Shown: piece by piece, positions 41,932 to 51,602 of the stretch | Layout: every line of letters begins with the position of its first letter | Position numbering within the stretch: the first letter of the stretch is position 1 | NCBI RefSeq assembly: GCF_016862435.1 | Contig: NZ_BOMY01000055.1 | Span: 1-64,000, forward strand | Direction: 5' to 3' | Origin: Paractinoplanes tereljensis | GTDB taxonomy: Bacteria > Actinomycetota > Actinomycetes > Mycobacteriales > Micromonosporaceae | Length of the DNA: 64,000 nucleotides | Position numbers and translations under genes: made by a program | The notes under the pieces: model-generated | What the model saw: only the letters and a program-made list of their open reading frames with translations | What the model was told of the DNA's origin: nothing | Databases searched by the model: none

Positions 41932-43117
41932 CCGGTCCCGCCGGGCTCTGCTCGCGGCCCTGTCCCTGATCGCGGTGGGCGCGGTGCCGTCCTCGGCCCG
42001 GCCGCAGTTCCGGCGGCCGGTGCTGGGTGTCACCCACACCCAGTACACGGCCGACGGCGACACCGCGGCCGCCGCCCGGGCCCGGGACTACCTGGCGGCC
42101 ACACCGCTGGCCGGGAACCAGCAGATCATGGGCTGGGGCGCGCTCAACCCGCAGCCCGCGCCGGGCGTCTTCGACTGGCACACCCTGGACGAGCGGGTGG
42201 CGCTGCTGCGCCGCACGACCGCCGAGCCGGTGCTCACCCTCTGCGGCGCACCGGACTGGATGAAGGGCGGCCAGGCCGGCCACACCGACTGGGCCGAGCT
42301 GGAGACCGCACCCCGGGAGGAGCACTTCGACGACTTCGCCGCGCTCGCGGCCGCGGTCGCCCGCCGATACCCGGACGTGCGCGACTTCCTGGTCTGGAAC
42401 GAGCTGAAGGGCTTCTACGACCCCGCCCGCAACGACTGGAACATCGAGGCGTACACCCGCCTCTACAACAAGGTGTACGCCGCGCTCAAGGCGGCAAACC
42501 CGGAAACCCGGGTCGGCGGCCCGTACGTAGTGTTCGACATCTGGCCGGACGTCGACTCACCGCTGACCGGCCGGTGGGGCACGGTCGACCCCCGGGCGGT
42601 GGCCGCGATCGACTACTGGATGGCCAACAAGGCCGGCGCCGACTTCGTGGCGGTGGATGCTTCGAGCCGGACCAAGGACGGCCACTTCCCGGCCGGCGAC
42701 GTAGCGGCCACCGAGATGTTCGCCGACGCCACCCGCTGGCTGCGCGAACGCACCGGCTTGCCGGTCTGGTGGGCCGAGTTCTACCCCGACGTAGACCCCG
42801 CGCTGCCCGCGTCATCGCCGCGCCGGGCCGCGGTCGCCCTGCTCACGCTGGCCCGCACGGTAGCCGCCGGCGCCGCGAAGATCCTGCTCTGGCAGCCCCA
42901 GGAGGAGGACGACCTGCATTCCGCCGCCCTGTGGGCCGACGGCGGCGACCTATATCCGCTGGCCGGCGCGTTCGCCTGGCTGGCCGAGGCGGCCGAGGCC
43001 GGCCGCCCGATCACCGCCGACTGGACAAACGACGTGGTCCGGGTAAGCGACGGCAAGACCGGCATCGCCCTGGACGCCACCACCGGCCGGGTGACCCACC
43101 GCGATAGGCCGTGGTAG
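41915..43117 (+). CDS. Secreted clan GH-A glycoside hydrolase
   Basis: 400 residues, overlapping the preceding small gene by 17 bp. An Arg-rich signal peptide (RSRRALLAALSLIAVGAVP) precedes a TIM-barrel domain. Clan GH-A residues are visible: acid/base E163 in LVWNELKGF and nucleophile E288 in VWWAEFYPD. The arrangement fits GH39-like or related xylosidase/cellulase-type enzymes; the exact family cannot be fixed. Likely trims or edits the glycan made by this cassette. Confidence 0.8.
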   Translation: MWRSHDRSRRALLAALSLIAVGAVPSSARPQFRRPVLGVTHTQYTADGDTAAAARARDYLAATPLAGNQQIMGWGALNPQPAPGVFDWHTLDERVALLRRTTAEPVLTLCGAPDWMKGGQAGHTDWAELETAPREEHFDDFAALAAAVARRYPDVRDFLVWNELKGFYDPARNDWNIEAYTRLYNKVYAALKAANPETRVGGPYVVFDIWPDVDSPLTGRWGTVDPRAVAAIDYWMANKAGADFVAVDASSRTKDGHFPAGDVAATEMFADATRWLRERTGLPVWWAEFYPDVDPALPASSPRRAAVALLTLARTVAAGAAKILLWQPQEEDDLHSAALWADGGDLYPLAGAFAWLAEAAEAGRPITADWTNDVVRVSDGKTGIALDATTGRVTHRDRPW

Positions 43118-43504
43118 AGCTGACCGGACAGCTTTCCGGTTAAGACCAAAGCCTTTCCGGTACGGGCAACGACCTCCCCAACCGCAACCACACCCGACCG
43201 CCCGCACCCCGCGACCGGCGTGCCACACCGGCACGTGCCGCGACTCTCGCGCAACGAGACCCCAACCCCGCCCGCGCTCCGCTCACCCAGCGGCCGGGCA
43301 GGTATCCCGCATCTCGAGCCCACGATCCCACCCTGCGGATGGCGCTTCCACATCGTGGCCACAGCGCCCCAAAATGCCGCTTATATCCAGCAGCATCGTG
43401 GCAGCCTGCGGCGAACTTGTCGATTTGCCCCCCGCTGAGTGGCCCAGCGTTCCAAGATCTCTGTTGATCATGTCGGCGAGGACCGGAATCGCCAGGCTTG
43501 TTCG
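43118..43504. other. Gene-free convergent intergenic region
   Basis: About 390 bp between the glycosidase and the ankyrin-protein gene. Frames are Arg/Pro-rich with no coding pattern. Read on the minus strand, 43350-43470 holds less GC-rich sequence with ccaagatctc and ggatataagcggcat. The aagatctc core also occurs downstream of the STAS gene (1311-1318). No hairpin with a T-run was seen. Confidence 0.5.
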
Positions 43505-44452
43505 CTAGTTTCTCGAAGATGCCCACCAGTCGCGGGCGGGTAGCCGGACCCACCGGTCCGGCTCGGTGAACGGGCGGGCGTCGGCGGGGCGCACCGCGGC
43601 GTAGGCGCAGCAGTACTCGACGGCGTGGTGCTGGTACAGGAAGTCACGCAGGACTTCGGCGGCGGGGGCGTTCGCCTCGGACCAGCCGCCGCCCGGGTGC
43701 AGGTCCGAGCCGGTGATGACACCGTCGTGCGCGGCCTCGCCCTGGTTGCCGCTCTTGGGGTTGGCGTACATGCCGTAGCACACCGTGCCGGCCGACAGCA
43801 GCAGCGCGACCAGCGGCATGGATGCGCCGTACGCCCACGGCTGGCTGATTATGCAGCCGCCGGGCACCTCGGTGACGCCGAGCGTCCGGATCGACTCGTC
43901 GTCGTCAGCGTCCCACATGTCCTCGACGTCGATCTCCTCGTCGAGGACCGCGGCGTCCAGGCGCCGCACCGCCTCGGTGGCGTCGATTCCGGTCACGCAG
44001 CACAGGCTCATTCCTTCGCTGTCGACATCGGCCAGCGCATCGATGAGCCGGCCCGCCTCCGCGACCGTGGCGGCCTCCGCCTGCGTCAGCGTCACGCTCG
44101 TGTCGAACAGATCAGGCGTCGCCCCGGCCAGGCTCAGCCGCGCCGGTGACCAGCCGGCCATCATCGGCCGCTCGGGATCCGCGCCGGCGGCCACGAGCGC
44201 GCGGGCGTTGGCGGGCCGGCCGGCATGCACGGCGAGCCAGAGCGCGGTACGCCCGTCATCGACGGCGTCCACGTCGTCAACGAGCCGGACCAGCTCCGTC
44301 ACCACTTCGGCCGAACCCTCTCGCGCCGCGTGATGCAAAGGCCGCCCGCGCCCGCCGGCGAGAGTGTTCGGGTCTGCGCCGGCCGCGAGCCGTTCCCGAA
44401 CCACGGCGAGGTTCGACCATGACCCGTACCCCATTCGCGACCAATCCGTCAT
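43505..44452 (-). CDS. Ankyrin-repeat protein
   Basis: 315 residues from ATG 44452, with the SD gggagg 5-6 nt upstream. About three ankyrin repeats fill residues 15-115 (GRPLHHAAREGSAEVVTELV, GRTALWLAVHAGRPANARAL), followed by an acidic middle and a C-terminal region with CCxxA (EYCCAYAAVRPADARP) that was not recognised. Cytoplasmic, presumably protein-binding. Confidence 0.8.
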   Translation of the reverse strand: MTDWSRMGYGSWSNLAVVRERLAAGADPNTLAGGRGRPLHHAAREGSAEVVTELVRLVDDVDAVDDGRTALWLAVHAGRPANARALVAAGADPERPMMAGWSPARLSLAGATPDLFDTSVTLTQAEAATVAEAGRLIDALADVDSEGMSLCCVTGIDATEAVRRLDAAVLDEEIDVEDMWDADDDESIRTLGVTEVPGGCIISQPWAYGASMPLVALLLSAGTVCYGMYANPKSGNQGEAAHDGVITGSDLHPGGGWSEANAPAAEVLRDFLYQHHAVEYCCAYAAVRPADARPFTEPDRWVRLPARDWWASSRN

Positions 44453-44502
44453 CCGTACCTCCCGATGCCCGTCGGACCGCATCAGCGTAAGAGACGACAG
44501 CC

Positions 44503-46761
44503 TTACGGGATGTAGAAGAGGCCGTCTGAGACGACTGTGGGGCGGCCGCCGGTGGCCAGGGCCGTCACCGTCACCGTGTGCTTGCCTGGGGTCAGGGCTC
44601 GGACCCACAGGCCCTGGCGGTATGCGGTCGCGCCTTTGGTGTCGACCGTGGCGATCTTCTTGCCGTCCAGGTAGATGTCGGCCTTGCCGGTCTTCGCCGC
44701 GCGGGAGAACAGCAGGGCCGCCGAGCGGCCGGTGAACGTCCAGGTCAGCTTGCTGTTCTTCTTGGTCGTGGCCAGGGCCTTGCCGCCCAGGTAGGAACTG
44801 CCGGACCTGGCCGTCCAGGTGCCGGCCCGCTTGGCCGAGGTCTCCGCCAGCGGCACGGCTTTGCGCGCCACCGAAGCGGTACGGGCATTGCCGGCCCAGT
44901 CCTTGGCGGTCAGCGTGAACGTGGTGTTGGCCGACGGCCGCACCGCGGTGTTCCAGTACGTCGACGTGGGTGACAGCCCGGTCTTCGACGGCGAGGTGAC
45001 CGCCAGCGAGCCGACCTGGACGTTGTCGGTGGCGCGGTAGGTGACGGCCACCGGGGCGGAGGTGGCCGAGTAGGTGCCGCCGCGCAGCAGCACGCCCGGC
45101 GCGCTCGAGAAGAACGGCACGGACACGTCGCTGAACACGGCGGACGAGCCGGTCACCGAGGTGGCGCCGTACAGCTGGACCGCCCGGATCGCGATCGCGT
45201 GCTTCCCGGCCGGAACGGCCACGTTGAAGGCACGCCAGGTGGGCGGCGCGACGCCGGCGACCTGGCCGTCGAGCAGGATCTCGAAGCGGGACAGCAGGTT
45301 CGACGGGGTGGCCACCGACCAGTTCACGGTGACCACGCCGCGCGCGTAGTAGACGCCGCTGACCAGCGAACCGCCACCGCCGAACGGCTGCGCGGCCAGC
45401 CCGGAGACCATGTTCACGGCGAGTGCCCGGATGGCGGGCAGCCGGGCGTACAGGTTGTTGCCGGGGCATTCGGTGGCCACGCCGTCGCGGTGGCCGGAGA
45501 TGCGCTGGAAGTCGACGACCTGGCCCTGCTTGAACTTGCCGTCGGGGGCGTTCTCGGTGAGCTGGCCGACGGTGGCCGGGTTGTACTTGTACGCACCCAG
45601 GCGGGCCGCCGCGACCTGCGCGATGGTCTTCTCGGCCGGTTCCGGCGAGCCGGTGGTGCTGTAGTTGCCGAGCACCGCGATGCCGGCGGAAGAGGTGTTG
45701 AAGCCGTACGTGTGCGCGCCGATGACCGCCTTGGTGACCCCGCCGCGCCGGCCCTCGAAGAGCGTGCCGCACTTGTCGACCAGGAAGTTGTAGCCGATGT
45801 CGGCCCAGCCGTTGCTCTTCACGTGGTACTTCTGGATCGCCCGGACGATGGCCGGCGAGTCGGCGCAGCTGTAGTTGTTGGTCTCCGCGGTGTGGTGCAC
45901 GAAGAGGACCCGCACCTCGCTGGCGTAACTCATGCTCTCGGTGACCAGGGTCTCGTCGGCCGACCAGGCAGCCCGGCTCACATAGGACGGCAGCGGCGTT
46001 TCCAGCGGCGCCGTCGAGGTGGGCATCGGCAGGGTGGTGGTCGGCGCCACGGTCGGCGCGGTGGTGGTCGGCGCGGTGGTCGTCGGTGCCGTGGTGGGCG
46101 CGGTCGTCGTAGGAGCAGTAGTCGGCTCGGTGGTGGGCTCGGTGGTGGGCTCGGTAGTGGCCGGCGAAGACGAATCGGAAATTTCCGGAATGTCAGAGGA
46201 AGCGGACGCCGACGGATCCGGCTCGCCGCCACCCCGGCCGCCCGACCTACCCGGGTCGATCATGTCGAGGCGCAGCCCGGCCGGCAGTGCGGTCGCCGCC
46301 GACCCGTCGGCTGGCACGATCCGCGCGGCCACCCCGTCCGAGGCACCGACCCACAGCGGCTCGGTGGCGCCCCGGGCGTGCGAGCCCTCCGCGCTGTCCG
46401 CGCCACCCTCACCGGCCGAGAGCACCTGCCAGCCGCTCCACTTCCCGGTGGCGATGCTGTGCGTGCGCACCTGCACGGTCCCGTCCGGCGCGTCCTTCGG
46501 GTCGTTCCAGGTGATGCCGAGCAGGCTGAAGACCTTGGTCTTCTGCTCGGGCAGGTTGAGCGACGCCGCCGAGATGTTGATCGTGGTCAGCGAGGCCGTG
46601 ATCGAGGGCTGGGCCGGGTGCGGGTCGGGCGGCATCGCGGTGATTCCGTCCTGAAAGGACGCCGCAGACCCGTCCTCGTTCCAGGCGAACACCATCGCGC
46701 CCCCGCCGGCGGCCAGCAGCGCCACCGAAGTACCGATTCCGATCGCCAGCTGACGATTCAC
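44503..46761 (-). CDS. Secreted PGRP-type N-acetylmuramoyl-L-alanine amidase
   Basis: 752 residues, GTG start with SD aggggga. Signal/anchor segment (AIGIGTSVALLAAGGGAMVFAW), N-terminal domain to about 170, a TTEP/TTAP-rich linker (about 195-245), then the amidase_2/PGRP domain with VLFVHHTAETNNYS, GYNFLVDKCGTLFEGR, GAHTYGFNTSSAGI and GHRDGVATECPG, which carry the zinc ligands His, His and Cys. The C-terminal 280 residues are beta-sandwich-like repeats ending in a domain with WTARSGSSYLGGKAL. Cuts the glycan-peptide bond of peptidoglycan outside the cell. Confidence 0.92.
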   Translation of the reverse strand: MNRQLAIGIGTSVALLAAGGGAMVFAWNEDGSAASFQDGITAMPPDPHPAQPSITASLTTINISAASLNLPEQKTKVFSLLGITWNDPKDAPDGTVQVRTHSIATGKWSGWQVLSAGEGGADSAEGSHARGATEPLWVGASDGVAARIVPADGSAATALPAGLRLDMIDPGRSGGRGGGEPDPSASASSDIPEISDSSSPATTEPTTEPTTEPTTAPTTTAPTTAPTTTAPTTTAPTVAPTTTLPMPTSTAPLETPLPSYVSRAAWSADETLVTESMSYASEVRVLFVHHTAETNNYSCADSPAIVRAIQKYHVKSNGWADIGYNFLVDKCGTLFEGRRGGVTKAVIGAHTYGFNTSSAGIAVLGNYSTTGSPEPAEKTIAQVAAARLGAYKYNPATVGQLTENAPDGKFKQGQVVDFQRISGHRDGVATECPGNNLYARLPAIRALAVNMVSGLAAQPFGGGGSLVSGVYYARGVVTVNWSVATPSNLLSRFEILLDGQVAGVAPPTWRAFNVAVPAGKHAIAIRAVQLYGATSVTGSSAVFSDVSVPFFSSAPGVLLRGGTYSATSAPVAVTYRATDNVQVGSLAVTSPSKTGLSPTSTYWNTAVRPSANTTFTLTAKDWAGNARTASVARKAVPLAETSAKRAGTWTARSGSSYLGGKALATTKKNSKLTWTFTGRSAALLFSRAAKTGKADIYLDGKKIATVDTKGATAYRQGLWVRALTPGKHTVTVTALATGGRPTVVSDGLFYIP

Positions 46762-46837
46762 GCCTATGTCCCCCTAGTCCCGGCCGTGCCGCCGCGAAGG
46801 GTAGCGGAAGTAATGATCGGCCTGCCATCCCAAAAGA

Positions 46838-46879
46838 CCGATCGCCGGCCGCCGGGGGCAAAGGGCGGCCGGCGATCGG
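46838..46879 (-). terminator. Strong Rho-independent terminator of the FtsX operon
   Basis: Perfect 16-bp stem CCGATCGCCGGCCGCC (46838-46853) / GGCGGCCGGCGATCGG (46864-46879), 10-nt loop. On the minus strand it is followed by tcttttggg and lies 5 bp past the stop of the permease gene. Confidence 0.9.
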
Positions 46880-46884
46880 AGTTC

Positions 46885-49428
46885 TCACTCGGTGCCGAGG
46901 GCGGCGACCGGGCTGACCCTCGCCGCGCGGCGGGCCGGCAGGACGCCGGCCGCCGCGGTCAGCAGCACGAGGATGACGAAAACCACCGCGAGCTGGGCGA
47001 CCGGCAGGCTGAGCGGCGCGTTCACGCCGAGTGCCTTGACCATGAGCCAGGCGTACGGGACCCCGAGCGCCAGCCCGAGTGCGGCGCCGATGACGCCGTA
47101 GAGGGCGGACTCGGTGGTCAGCATGATCCGCAGCCCGCCCCGGGAGAGGCCGACCGCCCGCAGCAGCCCGGACTCCCGGACCCGCTCGACCACCGACAGC
47201 GCCGTGGTGGTGCCCACGCCGACCACCGCGATCATCACGGTGAGGCCGATCAGCCCGAGCGCGATGCCGAGCAGCACGGTCAGTTCCTTGTCGATCTCGT
47301 CGCGCTGGTCGGCGAGGACGTCGATCCCCCACTGCCCACCGGCCGCGGTGCTCGCGTCGGTGAGCGCCCGCCGCCCGTCGGTCCGGCCCTGTTCACCGCC
47401 GGTGGCCGCGTCGGCGAGCAGCCCCGCGTAACCGGCCGGGGCGCCGAGCGCGGTCAGGTCAGACGGGTCAAGCACCATGGCCGAGCCGAGCGGCGCCGAG
47501 TCCGGCAGTTTTGCCACCACGGTCAGCTTGCGGACCTTCTTGCCGTTGCTGAGGGACGCCTGGTCGCCGACCCGCAGCCCGGTGATGTCGGCGGTGAACC
47601 CGGAGATGACGACCTTGCCGGGCCCGAGGTCGGCGAGGCTGCCGCCGACCACGTCGAGCTTCTTGAGCTCGGGCAGCGAACCGATGTTCAGGTCGTTGGC
47701 GTCCAGCTCGTTGACCTGGGTGCCGGCCACCTTCACCGACAGCCGCCGGTAGGGGGTGACGTTGGCCAGTTCCGGCCGCGCCTTGAGCTGGTCGACCACG
47801 GCCGCGCTGATCAGCGGGTCGCCGTTGGTGGTCAGCTCGTAGTCGGCGGGTGCCGACGAGGCGGTCTCCCGGTCGGCGAGGAGCCGGATCGAGGCGCCGC
47901 CGACCAGGGTGCCGGCGATCAGGGTGACGCCGAGCGCGACCACCACGCTGACCGCGGCGGCCCGGCGCGGCGCGGCGCCCACTCCCCCGGCGGCGAGCCG
48001 GCCGACCGGCCCGGACCGGCGGATCGGCATGCCGAGCAGGAACAGCACCGGCCGGACCAGGGCCGGGCCGAGCGCGATGAGGGCGAGGAAGGCGAACCCG
48101 CCGGAGGCCACCACCGCGAGGAGGTTGGTGCTGGGGTCGTAGTCCTTGGGGTCGCGGCCCGGCAGCCGGGTGGCGACGAAGCCGGCCAGCAGCCCGGCCA
48201 CGACGGCCAGCAGCAGTCCGGCCGCCCAGCGCAGCTTGCCGATGTCCTTGCGGGCGCCGGTGGTGCCGGCCCCGCGCAACGCCTCGAGCGGCGACACCCG
48301 GCCGGCGGTGAAGGCGGGCGCCACCACCGCGACCATGGTGATCACCACGGCCAGCGCGATGGTGCCGAGCGCGGGCAGCAGCGGGAAGCCGGGCGATTCG
48401 ATCTTCGGGCCGAACGTACGGACCAGCGCCGGTATCAGGTGGCCGGCGCCGAGCGCGAGCAGCACGCCGGTGGTGCCGGTGGCCAGGCCGACCAGCGCTC
48501 CCTCGACCGCGAGGGACAGCGAGACCCCACCCCGGCCGGCGCCGACCGCGCGCAGCAGGGCCAGTTGCTTCATCCGCTGGGCGAAGACGATCCGGAAGGT
48601 GGAGGCGGCAACCAGGCCGGCCGCGATGACCGCGATCGCCACGAAGACCGCGATCACCTCGAAGACACTGTTGACCTGCTCGGCCTTCTGGGTGGCCTCG
48701 GCCAGCCGGACATCTGCCCCCGTGGCGATCTCCGGCTTGGTGCCCTCCTTGACCTTGCTCGCGGCGGCCGCGGTGAGGGTCTGGACCTGCTGGCGGACGG
48801 CGTCGGCGTCGGCTCCCGGCGCGAGGCGGAGGTCGATCCGGCGCAGGTAGGTGTCGCCGACCAGGGTGGAAACGGTCGCCTGGGGCGCGTACGCCTGGAA
48901 GCCGTAATCCTCCGGGCCCTCGACCATGCCGACCACCGTGAGGGTCGCCGGGTCGATGGGTTTGCCGTCGTCGCTGTAGCGGAAGGTGGCCTTGGTGGTG
49001 CTGCCGACCTTGAGGCCGAGGCGTTCGGCGGTCCGCGCGGTGATGGTGATCTCGCCGGGCGCGCTGGGTTTGCGGCCGGTGGTCAGCGTGGTGACCGACA
49101 GCGGCCCGGTGCCGCTGTCGGCCGAGAGGTTGAGGTATTCGGTGCCGATCTGGCCGCCGGCGTCGAGCCGCCCGGCGGTCTCGGCCACGCCGGGGATCTT
49201 GCCGATCGCGGCGAGTTCGGCGGTGGAGATGCTGCCGTTGTCGACGACCAGGTCGACCGCCTCGGGCGTGCCGGACAGCCCGTTGAGCACGCTGCGTTCG
49301 GTGATCGTCTGGGCCAGCACGGTGGCGTAGACGACGAACGACACGACAAGGACGGCGAGGCCGGTGAGCAGCAGCCGGGCCGGTCGCCGGGCGACGCCGC
49401 GCAGCTGGGTGCGCAGGACCGCGCTCAT
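46885..49428 (-). CDS. FtsX-type ABC permease with two permease domains
   Basis: 847 residues from ATG 49428, overlapping the ATPase stop by ATGA. Architecture: TM1 (LLLTGLAVLVVSFVVYATV), large extracytoplasmic domain, FtsX block 1 with LALLRAVGAGRGGVSLSLAVEG, central segments, second extracytoplasmic domain, FtsX block 2 with SGLLRAVGLSRGGLRIMLTTE, and a C-terminal PARRAARVSPVAALGTE tail. About ten membrane segments. This two-FtsX layout is typical of actinobacterial antimicrobial-peptide or lipoprotein exporters that are paired with LiaSR/NarL-type regulators, as here. Confidence 0.92.
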   Translation of the reverse strand: MSAVLRTQLRGVARRPARLLLTGLAVLVVSFVVYATVLAQTITERSVLNGLSGTPEAVDLVVDNGSISTAELAAIGKIPGVAETAGRLDAGGQIGTEYLNLSADSGTGPLSVTTLTTGRKPSAPGEITITARTAERLGLKVGSTTKATFRYSDDGKPIDPATLTVVGMVEGPEDYGFQAYAPQATVSTLVGDTYLRRIDLRLAPGADADAVRQQVQTLTAAAASKVKEGTKPEIATGADVRLAEATQKAEQVNSVFEVIAVFVAIAVIAAGLVAASTFRIVFAQRMKQLALLRAVGAGRGGVSLSLAVEGALVGLATGTTGVLLALGAGHLIPALVRTFGPKIESPGFPLLPALGTIALAVVITMVAVVAPAFTAGRVSPLEALRGAGTTGARKDIGKLRWAAGLLLAVVAGLLAGFVATRLPGRDPKDYDPSTNLLAVVASGGFAFLALIALGPALVRPVLFLLGMPIRRSGPVGRLAAGGVGAAPRRAAAVSVVVALGVTLIAGTLVGGASIRLLADRETASSAPADYELTTNGDPLISAAVVDQLKARPELANVTPYRRLSVKVAGTQVNELDANDLNIGSLPELKKLDVVGGSLADLGPGKVVISGFTADITGLRVGDQASLSNGKKVRKLTVVAKLPDSAPLGSAMVLDPSDLTALGAPAGYAGLLADAATGGEQGRTDGRRALTDASTAAGGQWGIDVLADQRDEIDKELTVLLGIALGLIGLTVMIAVVGVGTTTALSVVERVRESGLLRAVGLSRGGLRIMLTTESALYGVIGAALGLALGVPYAWLMVKALGVNAPLSLPVAQLAVVFVILVLLTAAAGVLPARRAARVSPVAALGTE

Positions 49429-50183
49429 CGGTTGGCCGCCAGCGACTGCAGCGCCTCGGTGACCGACGCCAGGCTGGGCGACTGGACCTCGCCGGCCACC
49501 CGGCCGTCGGCGAGCAGCACGACCCGGTCGGCGTAGGCGGCCGCGGCGGGGTCGTGGGTGACCATCACGACGGTCTGGCCGAGCTCGCGCACCGAGTTGC
49601 GCAGGAAGAGCAGTACCTCGGCGCCGGAGCGGGAGTCCAGGTTGCCGGTGGGCTCGTCGGCGAAGACCACCTCGGGCCGCGACGCCAGGGCGCGGGCCAC
49701 CGCGACGCGCTGCTGCTGGCCGCCGGAGAGTTCGCTGGGCCGGTGGCTGAGCCGGCCGGTGATGCCGAGCGCCTCGGTGAGGTGCCCGAACAGGTGCCGG
49801 TCGACCTTGCGGCCGGCCAGTTCGAGCGGGAGCAGGATGTTCTGCTCGGCGGTGAGCTGCGGGAGCAGGTTGAACGACTGGAAGACGAAGCCGATCCGCT
49901 CCCGGCGCACCTTGGTGAGCACCCGGTCGGACTGCCGGGTGAGGTCGGTGCCGCCGAGCAGCGCCTGCCCGGAGGTGGCCGTGTCGAGGCCGGCCAGGCA
50001 GTGCATGAGCGTCGACTTGCCGGACCCGGACGGGCCCATGATCGCCGTGAACTGGGCCCGGGTGAACCCGACGGTGACCCCGTCCAGGGCCCGTACCGCG
50101 GTGTCGCCGCTGCCGTAGACCTTCACCAGGTCGACCGCGGCGACGGCGGCGAGGGTGTCCTGCTCCGCCGTTTTCACGAACAT
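49425..50183 (-). CDS. ABC transporter ATPase partner of the FtsX permease
   Basis: 252 residues. Walker A GPSGSGKST, Q-loop FQSFNLL, signature LSGGQQQR, Walker B VVFADEP, H-loop VTHD. The SD ggagc lies upstream of ATG 50183. Transcribed divergently from the kinase gene at 50337 across about 150 bp, which should contain both promoters. Confidence 0.95.
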   Translation of the reverse strand: MFVKTAEQDTLAAVAAVDLVKVYGSGDTAVRALDGVTVGFTRAQFTAIMGPSGSGKSTLMHCLAGLDTATSGQALLGGTDLTRQSDRVLTKVRRERIGFVFQSFNLLPQLTAEQNILLPLELAGRKVDRHLFGHLTEALGITGRLSHRPSELSGGQQQRVAVARALASRPEVVFADEPTGNLDSRSGAEVLLFLRNSVRELGQTVVMVTHDPAAAAYADRVVLLADGRVAGEVQSPSLASVTEALQSLAANR

Positions 50184-50336
50184 GTCTTGCTCCGCTCACA
50201 GGGTTATCGATGTCGACGCAGAGCATGTCGTTTCCGCAAGGCCTGCCACATCGGCCGCGAGCCAGGACCACGAAGGCCCGCAGGTCTGACTTTCGGCCGA
50301 TGGAGGCCGGTTGACCTGCCGTTACGCTGGGTCACG

Positions 50337-51524
50337 ATGGAACCGAATCCGAACCGCCTCGTGCTGCTCCGCCTGGGTCAGGTGGGCGCGCTGGCGATCA
50401 TGGCCGCCCTCGGCATGTTCGACGTGCTCTCCGGCCGCCTGCTCACCGGGCCGGGTTCGGCCGGGATGGGCCTGGTCCGGATCCTGCTGGCGATCGGCGC
50501 CGCGGCGGTCTGGCTGCCCGCGCACAGGCAGAACTCCACCGCCCTGCCCAAGGCCGCGATCTGGCTGAGCCTCGGGTCGGTCAGCGTCACGTTCCTGGTG
50601 GCCGTGGCCAACGACGGGTACTCGTACACCTGGGGTCTGGCCGAATCGCTCGCGCTGCTCGGCGTGATGCTGGTGGTGGCCCGGCGGGCCAGCCCCGGCT
50701 GGGCGGTCGCCGCGGTGGTCACGGTGGGCGCGGCGGTGAGCTTCCTGCCGCTGCGCGGCGGTCGCACGGCCGAGTTCGTCATCTTCGGCCTGATCCAGGC
50801 CTTGGCCGCGGCCGCGGCCCTCGGCGTCGGCCTCTACCTGCGCATTCTCGAAAGCTCACGACAAAGAGCAGTCGATGCGGTACGGGCGGAGCAGCGCACC
50901 GAATTCGCCCGCGACCTGCACGACTTCATCGCGCACCACGTCACCGGGATCGTGGTGCAGGCGCAGGGGGCCCGGTTCATCGTCGAGCAGGACCCGAAGC
51001 GGGCCCTGCTCGCCCTGGAACAGATCGAACAGGCCGGCGCCGAGACGATGGCCTCGATGCGGCGCATGGTCGGTGTCCTGCGCGACCCGCTGACCCGGCC
51101 GGACGCGCCGCTGGCCCCGGTGTCCGGGGTGGGCGAGCTGGGGCAGTTGCTGGAGCAGTTCACCGCGGCCGGCGGTCCGCTGGGCCGGCTGCACGTGGAC
51201 GGCACCATCGACGGCATCCCGGTCGAGGTGTCCACCTCGGCCTACCGGGTGGTGATGGAGGCGCTCACCAACGTGCGGCAGCACGCGGTCGGCGCCCGGG
51301 TGGCCGACGTGTGGATCCGGCGCACCCCGGAGTGGCTGCTGGTGCGGGTGGCGAACGACGGCACGGCCCGTCCCGCCGGGCCGCGCGAGCGTTCGGGGTA
51401 CGGTCTCGTGGGCCTGACCGAACGGGTCCGCGCGGTCGGCGGCCGCATCTCGGCCGGCCCCGGCATCGAGGGCGGCTGGGTGGTCGACGCCGCCTTTCCC
51501 TTGAACGTAAAGGTGGTCCAATGA
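50337..51524 (+). CDS. NarL-type sensor histidine kinase (HisKA_3)
   Basis: 395 residues from ATG 50337. Six hydrophobic segments in the first 170 residues, no large outside domain, so a membrane-sensing kinase. HisKA_3 with H195 in RDLHDFIAHHVTG, followed by the ATPase domain (EALTNVRQHA, YGLVGLTERVRAVGG). Position next to the divergent ABC transporter suggests detection of envelope stress or a transported toxin. Its stop codon lies inside a long inverted repeat shared with the regulator start. Confidence 0.92.
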   Translation: MEPNPNRLVLLRLGQVGALAIMAALGMFDVLSGRLLTGPGSAGMGLVRILLAIGAAAVWLPAHRQNSTALPKAAIWLSLGSVSVTFLVAVANDGYSYTWGLAESLALLGVMLVVARRASPGWAVAAVVTVGAAVSFLPLRGGRTAEFVIFGLIQALAAAAALGVGLYLRILESSRQRAVDAVRAEQRTEFARDLHDFIAHHVTGIVVQAQGARFIVEQDPKRALLALEQIEQAGAETMASMRRMVGVLRDPLTRPDAPLAPVSGVGELGQLLEQFTAAGGPLGRLHVDGTIDGIPVEVSTSAYRVVMEALTNVRQHAVGARVADVWIRRTPEWLLVRVANDGTARPAGPRERSGYGLVGLTERVRAVGGRISAGPGIEGGWVVDAAFPLNVKVVQ

Positions 51525-51602
51525 GGTTTGTTCACGACGGCCAACACGAGGCGGCGGTCTCGCCGTCGCTGCAACTCGAGGAAGGTCGTGAACAAACCTC
51601 AT
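51521..51602. promoter_or_regulatory. 18-bp perfect inverted repeat spanning kinase stop and regulator start
   Basis: Arms ATGAGGTTTGTTCACGAC (51521-51538) and GTCGTGAACAAACCTCAT (51585-51602) match perfectly over 18 bp with a 46-nt loop. The left arm contains the kinase stop codon, the right arm most of the regulator ATG. In RNA the stem would bury the start codon; the only SD-like stretch, gaggaagg (51578-51585), is next to the right arm. Candidate translational switch, or the footprint of a small palindromic insertion. Confidence 0.85.

Noticed and set aside
43140..43553. 137-codon minus-strand frame downstream of the glycosidase
   Set aside because: Overlaps the ankyrin-protein gene end, Arg-rich, no domain or SD.
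44453..45772. Upstream continuation of the ankyrin-protein frame
   Set aside because: Runs antiparallel-free but out of frame through the amidase gene; the SD-supported ATG at 44452 is the better start.
45199..49536. 1,445-codon plus-strand frame opposite the amidase and permease genes
   Set aside because: Antisense to two clear minus-strand genes with intact motifs; composition is Gly/Arg/Asp/His-rich with no domain.
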